Below are positions 7,381-13,449 of a stretch of 13,527 nt of DNA, piece after piece. A program made the translations under genes and the position numbers. The stretch spans positions 1-13,527 of the forward strand of contig CAZCSH010000015.1 of the NCBI GenBank assembly GCA_964501545.1, read 5' to 3'. The notes under the pieces are model-generated. The model did no database searches, had not been told where the DNA came from, and saw only the letters and a program-made list of their open reading frames with translations. Every line of letters begins with the position of its first letter. The stretch's first letter is position 1. The DNA comes from CAZCSH01 sp964501545. GTDB lineage: Bacteria > Patescibacteriota > Minisyncoccia > Minisyncoccales > RBG-13-42-11.

Positions 7381-7430
7381 TTTGTTTGTGATGAAAATGT
7401 TTTTTATTGTGATAAGATTTCTAACGGGGT
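7361..7430. mobile_element. 70-bp non-autonomous element (MITE-like) with 14-bp terminal inverted repeats
   Basis: The left end ACCCCGTTAGAAAT (7361-7374) is a perfect inverted copy of the right end ATTTCTAACGGGGT (7417-7430). The outer 13 bases are identical to the ends of the 284-bp GIY-YIG element 1.1 kb downstream. The 42-base interior is AT-rich, has no reading frame, and carries TTGTGAT twice, 21 bases apart (7386-7392, 7407-7413). Both flanks are AA, compatible with a 2-bp target duplication, although the flanks are A-rich anyway. The left end encodes the C-terminus of rsmA. The interior TTGTGA and the right edge plus flank (TAAAAT) form a -35/-10 pair pointing at the next gene. Mobility is inferred from the shared ends. 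Confidence 0.75.
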
Positions 7431-7435
7431 AAAAT
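7407..7435 (+). promoter_or_regulatory. putative promoter formed by the 70-bp element
   Basis: TTGTGA (7407-7412), a 17-base spacer, then TAAAAT (7430-7435). The -35 and the first base of the -10 are inside the element; the rest of the -10 is flanking host sequence. The next ATG (7442) is 6 bases further on, so the transcript would start at about the start codon. Confidence 0.45.
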
Positions 7436-7441
7436 AGACTA

Positions 7442-8152
7442 ATGCTTAAATTTTCTGTGAAATTGGGGTTGATTACTGTTTTGGCATTGGCCCCAATTAT
7501 TATTTTGGCAGTAAATTTGGATACACCGACCCTAAGCTATCCTACAGCTAAAGATTCACCGGTTTGGAAAGGGGAAATCAGATTTATTTGGGCAGGCTCT
7601 GAAGCTAATTTTTACCAATATCAGATTAATCTAGAAGATGGCACTTCTCGAGGAGACATTATTCGTGGAACCTCAAAAACAATCCAGGATTTGCCCTTGG
7701 GAAACCACAGCTGGGCAGTCAGGGCGTGCCAAGATTCAGAATCCAAAAACTGCGGCAGCTGGAGCAAGACAGAAAGTTTTCAGATTGTTTCCGCTCCCGA
7801 AGAACTGTTAGGCGGCCTGGTTCCTTGCGGCAGGCAGTATGACAATCCAGAAACAAAGTATATTAATGAAGCCAAGCCTTGCCAGTTTTCTGATCTGTTC
7901 GTTTTGCTAAAATTGGTCCTTGACTTTGTCCTTTGGAAACTGGGTTTAATTGTAATTGTCCTCCTGACTGTTCTTGCCGGTTTGGTTTCCTATTTCTCTT
8001 TCGGGGGGCCGGGAACAATAGTCAAGGTAAAATCAATCCTTAAATCAGCTGTTACCGGCTACATCATTATTCTTCTGGCCTGGCTGGCGACAAATCTTAT
8101 TTTAAGACTCCTTGGTTATGCTATGGGAGATTGGTGGATAATTTCGTTTTAG
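7442..8152 (+). CDS. T4SS pilin-like membrane protein with extracellular Fn3-like domain
   Basis: This 236-residue protein starts with a hydrophobic signal segment (about 5-24). Next comes a beta-rich domain (about 27-117) whose pattern, with DTPTLSYP at its start, WAGSEANFYQYQI, and HSWAVRACQD followed by SWSKTESFQIV, resembles fibronectin type III modules. After LLGGLVPC there are two long membrane helices (about 153-187 and 201-226) separated by a short FGGPGTIVKVK loop. That two-helix layout resembles the VirB2/TrbC-like T4SS pilin families frequent in CPR genomes. Cysteines C96, C104, C129 and C147 could form disulfides outside the cell. It opens the secretion-like cluster. No Shine-Dalgarno is present; a -10 box ends 6 bases before the ATG. 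A function in a surface filament or DNA/protein transfer apparatus is inferred only from family resemblance and neighbours. Confidence 0.8.
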   Translation: MLKFSVKLGLITVLALAPIIILAVNLDTPTLSYPTAKDSPVWKGEIRFIWAGSEANFYQYQINLEDGTSRGDIIRGTSKTIQDLPLGNHSWAVRACQDSESKNCGSWSKTESFQIVSAPEELLGGLVPCGRQYDNPETKYINEAKPCQFSDLFVLLKLVLDFVLWKLGLIVIVLLTVLAGLVSYFSFGGPGTIVKVKSILKSAVTGYIIILLAWLATNLILRLLGYAMGDWWIISF

Positions 8153-8177
8153 CAAACTTTATTTAATTTGGTATAAT
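8149..8177 (+). promoter_or_regulatory. extended -10 promoter for the gene at 8186
   Basis: TG-G-TATAAT (8169-8177) is a perfect extended -10. TTAGCA (8149-8154), 17 bases upstream, matches the -35 consensus at 4 of 6 and overlaps the TAG stop of the preceding gene. The ATG is 8 bases after the -10, so the mRNA is probably leaderless or nearly so. Confidence 0.65.
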
Positions 8178-8185
8178 AAAATATT

Positions 8186-8587
8186 ATGGCATTACCTGCA
8201 GTAGCTGCTGCCGCAGGCCGAGCTCTTCCTCGTTTAGCCAGATTAGGCAAGAGAGCCCACATGGCGGGCGCAGCTCCCCAAAGCCAAGAAAAAGAAAAAC
8301 CCAGCATACTTAGTGCAGAGGGAATTATAATGATGCTTCTGGCCGGGCTGTTTGAAGTTGTTAATATTATTTTGGCAATTTCAGACTTAGCTTTCGGCAT
8401 TGGAACAATCTTGGCTCCTATCGTTAACGGAATAGCCACCATTTTTATTGGTGGTTGGCTTTTCTTTAGAACTGGCAAACTTCCGCTGAAGAAAGCTTTG
8501 TTGCCCCTGGGTTTGAATTCTTTGCCTGTGGTAAGGTTTTTCCCTTTTTGGCTTTGGTCAGTCTGGTCAAGCTGCAAACCCCGTTAG
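8186..8587 (+). CDS. small two-helix membrane protein with element-derived C-terminus
   Basis: This 133-residue protein of unknown family has an Ala/Arg-rich basic N-terminus (1-40), two membrane helices (about 45-66 and 70-94), and a basic, aromatic C-terminal stretch with NSLPVVRFFPFWLWSVWSS (111-129). It lies between two pilin-like genes, has its own promoter, and is probably part of the same membrane apparatus. Its last codons (AAA CCC CGT) and its TAG stop are formed with the left terminal repeat of the GIY-YIG element, so the sequence ends CKPR. Removing the element and one AA would make it end CKNPA at a TAA 287 bases downstream in present coordinates. The opposite strand is also open here, but the promoter, membrane pattern and neighbours support this strand. 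Confidence 0.75.
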   Translation: MALPAVAAAAGRALPRLARLGKRAHMAGAAPQSQEKEKPSILSAEGIIMMLLAGLFEVVNIILAISDLAFGIGTILAPIVNGIATIFIGGWLFFRTGKLPLKKALLPLGLNSLPVVRFFPFWLWSVWSSCKPR

Positions 8588-8861
8588 AAACTGGCTCATG
8601 TGGTATGTCTATGTTTTGCAAAATAACAAAGGAAATTGGTATATAGGTTCTACGATGGATTTGCGAAAAAGAATTTTAAGACATAATTCAGGAAGGAACA
8701 AATCTACAAAATACGGAGTTCCCTGGAAACTTATTTATTGTGAAATTAGCACAGACAAACAAGACGCTAGAACAAGAGAGAAATACCTCAAATCAGGTAT
8801 GGGTAGAAGATATTTGAAAAACAGACTAAAATTCTTTTTTGCCAAAGGTTTCTAACGGGGT
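8578..8861 (+). mobile_element. 284-bp GIY-YIG element with perfect 14-bp terminal inverted repeats
   Basis: The left end ACCCCGTTAGAAAC (8578-8591) is a perfect inverted match to the right end GTTTCTAACGGGGT (8848-8861). Almost all the interior is one GIY-YIG nuclease gene, which starts 20 bases from the left end and stops within the right repeat. The flanks are AA on both sides, a possible 2-bp duplication. The outer 13 bases are identical to those of the 70-bp element upstream. The four end copies in this window are the only ones I found. No transposase of a known class is present, so if the unit moves, the nuclease or factors encoded elsewhere must do it. Confidence 0.8.
8598..8855 (+). 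CDS. GIY-YIG family endonuclease, short single-domain
   Basis: This 85-residue protein is a minimal GIY-YIG domain of the UPF0213/YhbQ-like type. Visible are YVYVL at 3-7 (the GIY strand, Y5), WYIGST at 14-19 (the YIG strand, Y15), an Arg cluster with LRKRILRHNSG at 22-32 (R25 and H29 as likely active-site residues), and REKYLKSG at 60-67 with E61 as the likely metal ligand. All expected catalytic positions are present, so it is probably an active nuclease. The size is normal for this single-domain group, which lacks a separate DNA-binding domain. The stop TAA is inside the right terminal repeat, and the gene occupies the whole element. No Shine-Dalgarno precedes the ATG, and no own promoter is obvious, so it may rely on read-through from the host cluster. 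Confidence 0.92.
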   Translation: MWYVYVLQNNKGNWYIGSTMDLRKRILRHNSGRNKSTKYGVPWKLIYCEISTDKQDARTREKYLKSGMGRRYLKNRLKFFFAKGF

Positions 8862-8866
8862 AAAAA
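8839..8866 (+). promoter_or_regulatory. possible outward promoter at the right end of the GIY-YIG element
   Basis: TTGCCA (8839-8844), a 16-base spacer, then TAAAAA (8861-8866). The first base of the -10 is the last base of the element. It points at the gene starting at 8879. It is weaker than the equivalent at the 70-bp element, but has the same geometry. Confidence 0.3.
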
Positions 8867-8878
8867 TCCAGCTTAAAA

Positions 8879-10306
8879 ATGAAAACTTTATTGAAAAACA
8901 AAAAAATCATTTTTTTCTTCCTGATTTTAGGGGTGGCTTTAATTTCTCTTCACTCTTCCCTGGCCAAGGAATTGGAACAGGACTATCCCGAACTGCCCGG
9001 GACAAAAAACCTATCTGAAACCTCTACTCTAACAGAGCTAATCGCTTATGTCTACAATCTTGCCATTATGATAGCGGGGCTGGCGGTTTTTGTGATGCTA
9101 GTAATTGGAGGGGTTAAATGGCTGACTTCCGCCGGCGACCCGGGAAGGACAAAAGACGCCAAAGACCAGCTAACTTCGGCGGTTCTGGGGTTAATTCTGC
9201 TCCTCTCTTCTTTTTTGATATTGGAAACTATCAACCCGCAACTGACAAAACTAATTGAGCCCGGGGAAAGACTGGGCTTGATCGGAGGGATAGAAATTAA
9301 TCCTCCTCCTATAGAAAACGGAGCTGTCCTTTATCGAGATGCCGATTACAAAGGAAGTTATTATCTCCTTAAGTCTAGCCAGCCAGTTAAAGATTTTTCT
9401 GAAAAAACCAAGTATGGAGACCTAAAATATGTCTTCCAAAATACCAATATTAAGGTTAATGACGAAATTTCTTCGTTAAGAATAGGGGGAAACCATTTAA
9501 TTTTATGTGGAGACGCTCACTTTATAAATTGCGGCTACTTTACCCATGAAATATCAGATTTAGGATTATTTGAAATTGGACAGAGTTTGATAAGCAAATG
9601 GACGTGGAACGACGCCGTCTCCTCGGCCAAGATGGGATTCAGTCCCGATCAAAAACCCGCCGAGGGGGCAATTCTCTACGACTTAAGAGATCGACTCATC
9701 AATGTAGGATACACACCACCGAAGGGTAGTTATTTTTACCCAGCCAATAGCGAATGTGTTAATATTGAAGATCCTTTCAAAGAACTTGGCCTATCCCCCG
9801 ATGAATTTCCGCTTAGGAATGATACTGTTAGTTCTCTATCAGTTTCGGGAGGGGTTCAAGTAACCCTTTTTGAACACAAAAATTGTAATAGGGATGAACC
9901 TGGATCCTCGATATCTTTTGGACACACTTATGATTACTATGGCAAGGGAGCCAATTGTACTCCATCGTGGGCAGGGCCCGGAGAGAAAGTGTATTGTTGT
10001 GAAGAGAATTATAACTGTATTAAGGATTTAATAAACTATACGTGCGAAGGACAAGAAGCGGAGTGCGGGGGAGAGCCGGAAGGACAAGGGGAATGGCACG
10101 ATGATGCTTCCAGTCTGATAGTTAAACCCTGGCCAGAGTGTTTTAATTACGAAGAAGTAGCAAGAGGTTTAGGTTTTGATATAGCAAGAGCTAAATGCCA
10201 GTCCTACGGTGGAGCTTTTTATGACTGGGAAAAAATAAAAGATAGTAATTGCATTTACGACACCCCCAATGGCAATCCCTATTGCTGCATTGAATGTACG
10301 CCTTAA
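8879..10306 (+). CDS. T4SS pilin-like protein fused to beta/gamma-crystallin-like domains
   Basis: This 475-residue protein has a signal segment (about 9-29). Its pilin-like part has two membrane helices (about 52-81 and 99-117) around a WLTSAGDPGRTKDAKDQL loop, typical of VirB2/TrbC-like proteins of CPR bacteria. The rest (about 135-475) should lie outside the membrane and is Cys-rich (15 cysteines counted). It carries repeated beta/gamma-crystallin Greek-key signatures. The [ND][ND]xx[ST]S calcium motif appears as NDEISS (194-199), NDAVSS (244-249), NDTVSS (314-319) and, degenerate, HDDASS (407-412). Strand motifs such as AVLYRDADYKGSYYLL (149-164) and VTLFEHKNCNRD (328-339) precede some of them. 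This suggests two crystallin-like domains, possibly binding calcium, on a surface subunit. No Shine-Dalgarno is visible. It follows the GIY-YIG element by 17 bases, and its stop overlaps the longest start of the next gene. Confidence 0.82.
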   Translation: MKTLLKNKKIIFFFLILGVALISLHSSLAKELEQDYPELPGTKNLSETSTLTELIAYVYNLAIMIAGLAVFVMLVIGGVKWLTSAGDPGRTKDAKDQLTSAVLGLILLLSSFLILETINPQLTKLIEPGERLGLIGGIEINPPPIENGAVLYRDADYKGSYYLLKSSQPVKDFSEKTKYGDLKYVFQNTNIKVNDEISSLRIGGNHLILCGDAHFINCGYFTHEISDLGLFEIGQSLISKWTWNDAVSSAKMGFSPDQKPAEGAILYDLRDRLINVGYTPPKGSYFYPANSECVNIEDPFKELGLSPDEFPLRNDTVSSLSVSGGVQVTLFEHKNCNRDEPGSSISFGHTYDYYGKGANCTPSWAGPGEKVYCCEENYNCIKDLINYTCEGQEAECGGEPEGQGEWHDDASSLIVKPWPECFNYEEVARGLGFDIARAKCQSYGGAFYDWEKIKDSNCIYDTPNGNPYCCIECTP

Positions 10307-13176
10307 AACCCATTTCAGTTTTAAATTTTATGAAATTTGTAAGAAAATTTTTCCTAAAATCACTCCCTGCCAAGAATAAAACTTGGGCCCTATTCCTTGG
10401 AAGCGCTTTCCTTGGCCTCTTGACCCCTCTAAAATTCGCTCAAGCTGCTTGGTGGGATGCTATGCTTAGCCCGATTATTGGATCGGTAGTTGGAATTTTT
10501 AGCTTACTCTTCCAATTGATTTTGGCAATCTCTGTATTTTTTTCTTCGGCTACTTCAGCTCTACTGAAATGGGTAGTAATCGATCTCAACATTCCTCTAA
10601 CCAGGTGCCCGGAAGGTTTCGAGAGCTGTGTGGTCAAAATCGGCTGGGCTTTTTCTCGAGACTTAGCTAATATGCTTTTCGTTCTGATATTTGTCGCTAT
10701 TGCCTTTGCCTATATTTTGAAACTGGAGACCTTTGGGATGAAAAAGGCCCTGCCGATGCTGATTATTGTCGCTCTTTTAATTAACTTCAGCCAAGTCTTT
10801 GTCGGGGTAATAGTTGACATTAGCCAGATCGCTATGAACACTTTTATTACGCCCCTACAATCTTCTAATGTCTTCGCGCAATTACATGGTTTTGGAGAAC
10901 GTTATGGTGACATTTTGGCAAATTTTTCTAGCGGCCCAGAACAAATTAAAATTTTGACCCAAACCGTTGTTATTATTGTTTTTAATTTTGTAATGGGCAT
11001 GTTGTTCTTTATGTATTTCTTAGCCTTCCTAACCAGAATAATTGCGATTTGGGTTCTAACTATTTTGGCCCCCTTAGCTTTTGCCGCCTTGGTTTTGCCC
11101 CAAACAAAGAGCTGGTGGTCAAAATGGATGTCCAACCTCTTGCAGTGGTCTTTCCTGGGAGTTATTGCTTTGTTCTTTCTCTTCTTTGGCTTTTATTTAT
11201 TAAGCGTGTCTGGACAATATATTTATCCTGACATCGGAGATGTTGGATTTGGGAGCACTCCAATTCTTTACAGTATTCTTCCTTATTTAGTGGTAATCGT
11301 CTTCTTGTTCATCGGCTTTCAGTTAGCCATTTCTTCCGCTCCGGCCGGCGCCCATGCAGTAATGAACTTGAGCAAGAAAGCCGGAATCGGACTAGCTGCA
11401 GCGGGGGGGCTAGCTGCTGGGAGTGCGATTGGAAGAAGGGTTAGCCCAAAGGTTGAAGCTTGGGGAGAAAGATTAGCAAAACAAGGAGAAAAGCCAGGCG
11501 AGGAAAAAGGAATTTTTGCAAAAGCATTAGGTAAGACTGTTCGCTTTGGCGAGAAATGGACAGGCAGAGGAGTTGCGACTGGTGCCGGAAGAATATATAG
11601 ACAGGTAAAAACGAAGGATGAAGACGAGATTCAAGCTGGAATCAAAGAGGCGACCAATAAACATTCTGCTGATAATTTCAGAATAATAAACGAAGAGCTT
11701 TTAAAACCCGACCGCCTAAGAAACTGGAATCGAATTAGTGGGGTGTTAAACGGAACAGTTAAAAACGGCGATACTGATGATATCCAAGAAGCATTGCGAA
11801 ACAAAACGCTCTCTGGGGAAGTAGTGGGACGCGCTCTCCTGACTGCCCAACGGGCTGGACCGCCAGCTTACCGACCTATTGCCAAGGCACTCTATGGCCG
11901 GCTTCTCGAAAACCCTGAAGAGTTTGGAGAAAAATTTAGAGTTAAAGGCAGAGACACTGAGGGCAACATAATAAGAGACGAAGACGGAAATCCGGTATTT
12001 TCGGGCGAGGAGTTTATAGAAGGTACTCGTAAAAAAGACAGGAAGACTTTAACCACTGCCGGAAAAATTATCGGAGAAATCCCTGAGAAACTCTCTAACG
12101 CAGATATTACAGCCAAAATTCTTGGTGACACCATTGATAAGGGCAAGGCGGAGGGAAAAGAGTTTGAGGAGCATGGGGGCAAACGCGTACTTCAGCAATT
12201 AGTGAAGATACGCGGAGGAGACTTAATAAGCGGCCTCATACGACGCCCGGAAACAAAAGAAGGACGGGCTGAAATATTAAACACATTCCGTAAGATGAAT
12301 CCCGAAGACCTCTATAAGCAAGGCGCAGACGGTCTTTTTACGCATCTCAACAGCTCAGCGGCTCAAGGAGCGGGAGTTGCTTCCCCCTTATTGCCAAGAG
12401 AAACAACTGACCTTCGTCGCTTGTTACGAGAAAAAGCCCGAGCAAAGGCCCGCGGAATAGACCTTGAGACAAGTAAAGCAAAAAAACTTCGTGATCTCAC
12501 CGAAATCTGGACCGGAGAAATATCTCCTTCAGGAGTTGCTCCATCTGCTCCGCCAGAAATTACAGAAATAGAAAAAATAAAAAGACAGATAGACAACTTA
12601 GAAAAAGAAATTGCTAAACCGTATTCTGCGTTGCCTCAACTTGAAAGAGAGGCATTACGAAAAAAGCAAGAAGAATATCTGGAAGGGCTAAAAACAAGAT
12701 TAAAAGAGCTAAAAGAAAAAGCAAGGGAAGAAAAGAAAGAACAGCCCATTGAGGGGAAGATTAACGATTTACTAAAACAAGCTCAATCCCAGGCTTCAAA
12801 GAAAATGTACAGAGGAAAAATGTCTACCGAGCAAATTGACAAAGAAGTTCAAACTCTTGAAAGCGCTCTTTCTGATATTGAGAATTACTACGGCCAAGCT
12901 TTGAGTCAGAACCTTTCAGGAAAAGTGGCTGAATCCCTGAAAGATGCAAGAATAGAAGTACAGGGAGTTAAATCGTGGCTTCAGGGAAAGAAATTCGTAC
13001 AAGAGAAAGAAGATGAAGCCAGGGGACGATATCTACAAACCTTGAAAGATTCTGTTGGCAGACTGACGGATATGTATAAGAGAGACCTTAAATTGTCTGA
13101 CAAAGAGATCGAAAGGAGGCTCCAGAAAACGCTTGGTAAAAAGGTAATGAGAGAAGTGGGAGGAGCAGAAGAGTAA
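10294..13176 (+). CDS. TrbL/VirB6-like polytopic T4SS membrane protein with long hydrophilic C-terminus
   Basis: Of 960 residues, the first 350 are membrane-embedded. A cleavable-type signal (about 31-52, ending AQAA) is followed by helices near 61-92, 124-142, 150-175, 221-268, 284-305 and 326-346. This layout matches the TrbL/VirB6 group, the polytopic core of the inner-membrane T4SS channel. After SSAPAGAH a Gly/Ala stretch (363-379) leads into a hydrophilic, charged tail of nearly 600 residues with a coiled coil at about 755-815. The tail is far longer than classic VirB6 and resembles extended VirB6 forms. It shares the cluster with the two pilin-like genes. The ATG at 10294 overlaps the previous gene by 13 bases; the ATG at 10330 (M13, MKFVRKFF) gives a better signal peptide and no overlap, and may be the true start. 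No VirB4/VirD4-type ATPase is in the window. Confidence 0.85.
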   Translation: MYALKPISVLNFMKFVRKFFLKSLPAKNKTWALFLGSAFLGLLTPLKFAQAAWWDAMLSPIIGSVVGIFSLLFQLILAISVFFSSATSALLKWVVIDLNIPLTRCPEGFESCVVKIGWAFSRDLANMLFVLIFVAIAFAYILKLETFGMKKALPMLIIVALLINFSQVFVGVIVDISQIAMNTFITPLQSSNVFAQLHGFGERYGDILANFSSGPEQIKILTQTVVIIVFNFVMGMLFFMYFLAFLTRIIAIWVLTILAPLAFAALVLPQTKSWWSKWMSNLLQWSFLGVIALFFLFFGFYLLSVSGQYIYPDIGDVGFGSTPILYSILPYLVVIVFLFIGFQLAISSAPAGAHAVMNLSKKAGIGLAAAGGLAAGSAIGRRVSPKVEAWGERLAKQGEKPGEEKGIFAKALGKTVRFGEKWTGRGVATGAGRIYRQVKTKDEDEIQAGIKEATNKHSADNFRIINEELLKPDRLRNWNRISGVLNGTVKNGDTDDIQEALRNKTLSGEVVGRALLTAQRAGPPAYRPIAKALYGRLLENPEEFGEKFRVKGRDTEGNIIRDEDGNPVFSGEEFIEGTRKKDRKTLTTAGKIIGEIPEKLSNADITAKILGDTIDKGKAEGKEFEEHGGKRVLQQLVKIRGGDLISGLIRRPETKEGRAEILNTFRKMNPEDLYKQGADGLFTHLNSSAAQGAGVASPLLPRETTDLRRLLREKARAKARGIDLETSKAKKLRDLTEIWTGEISPSGVAPSAPPEITEIEKIKRQIDNLEKEIAKPYSALPQLEREALRKKQEEYLEGLKTRLKELKEKAREEKKEQPIEGKINDLLKQAQSQASKKMYRGKMSTEQIDKEVQTLESALSDIENYYGQALSQNLSGKVAESLKDARIEVQGVKSWLQGKKFVQEKEDEARGRYLQTLKDSVGRLTDMYKRDLKLSDKEIERRLQKTLGKKVMREVGGAEE

Positions 13177-13183
13177 AGGAAAA

Positions 13184-13213
13184 GGGGCGAGCATCTTAAA
13201 AAGATGTCGCCCC
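13184..13213 (-). terminator. terminator of the small minus-strand gene
   Basis: A 13-bp perfect stem (GGGGCGA, one bulged G, CATCTT, loop AAA, AAGATG, TCGCCCC). Read on the minus strand it is followed by TTTTCCTTT, a good U-tract. On the plus strand no T-run follows, so it serves the minus-strand gene that stops 16 bases before it. Confidence 0.8.
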
Positions 13214-13228
13214 CTGCCCGTCAGCAGT

Positions 13229-13420
13229 TTACGGATTTCCCTGACTGCTGCGAGCCTTCTGGGCCTCGGCCCGGAGGCGCTCCGCCTCCTGTTGGAGGCG
13301 GACGGCCTCCAACTCCAAGGTGGCTTCCTCCACCTTGGAGCGGGCCGCCCGGAGCCGGGCTTCCGGGGACTGTGGGTCCCCGAAGAAAGCGTACCAGACC
13401 CCCCTGAATATCCCTTTCAT
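13229..13420 (-). CDS. small GC-rich coiled-coil protein, unknown function
   Basis: This 63-residue protein begins with a short amphipathic or hydrophobic stretch (MKGIFRGVWYAFFGDP, 1-16). An Ala/Glu/Arg/Leu helix follows (about 18-57) with heptad-like spacing, as in a coiled coil. I do not recognise a family. The evidence that it is expressed is unusually strong: a perfect Shine-Dalgarno AAGGAGG 5 bases before the ATG, a consensus promoter, and a proper terminator, together defining a transcript of about 260 bases. Codon use is very GC-rich (CGG, CGC, GCC, CTC, GAG), unlike all other genes here. The coding DNA folds into five consecutive inverted repeats (13273-13382), so the RNA may matter as well as the peptide. 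It is convergent with the TrbL-like gene. Alternatives are a structured regulatory RNA with a leader ORF, or a recently acquired gene. Confidence 0.7.
   Translation of the reverse strand: MKGIFRGVWYAFFGDPQSPEARLRAARSKVEEATLELEAVRLQQEAERLRAEAQKARSSQGNP
13273..13382 (-). repeat. array of consecutive hairpins inside the small GC-rich gene
   Basis: Perfect inverted repeats lie end to end. GGAGGC/GCCTCC (13273-13289) has a 5-base loop. GTTGGAGGC/GCCTCCAAC (13291-13313) has a 9-bp stem and 5-base loop. CTCCAAGGTGG/CCACCTTGGAG (13313-13340) has an 11-bp stem and 6-base loop. GCCCGG/CCGGGC (13347-13360) has a 2-base gap. CGGGGAC/GTCCCCG (13364-13382) has a 7-bp stem and 5-base loop. Confidence 0.75.
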
Positions 13421-13449
13421 CTGTTCCTCCTTAAAATCAGAATATTAAT

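Noticed and set aside
7361..7430. The 70-bp inverted repeat as a rho-independent terminator of rsmA
   Set aside because: The loop would be 42 bases and no T-run follows the right arm; it is followed by AAAATAG, which looks like a -10 box.
8149..8577. A minus-strand 142-residue open frame opposite the gene at 8186
   Set aside because: No promoter, ribosome site or domain is visible, while the plus strand has an extended -10 promoter, membrane helices and the direction of the cluster.
7361..8861. A composite transposon: the two elements bracketing the genes at 7442 and 8186
   Set aside because: The two bracketed genes fit the membrane cluster that continues downstream, and each small unit is complete with its own pair of ends. 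Two independent insertions explain the layout more simply. An empty-site comparison in a relative would settle it.
10294..10329. The 36-base N-terminal extension of the TrbL-like protein as certain
   Set aside because: The ATG at 10330 gives a normal signal peptide and removes the overlap with the preceding stop. I kept the longer start in the coordinates but do not consider it settled.
13184..13213. The GC-rich hairpin as the terminator of the plus-strand T4SS-like cluster
   Set aside because: On the plus strand the stem is followed by CTGCCCGTC with no T-run, so it should act only on the minus strand.
13204..13407. A plus-strand 67-residue open frame rich in Pro and Gly
   Set aside because: It is the mirror of the GC-rich minus-strand gene. 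It starts inside the terminator hairpin, has no ribosome site, and the minus strand has promoter, Shine-Dalgarno and terminator.
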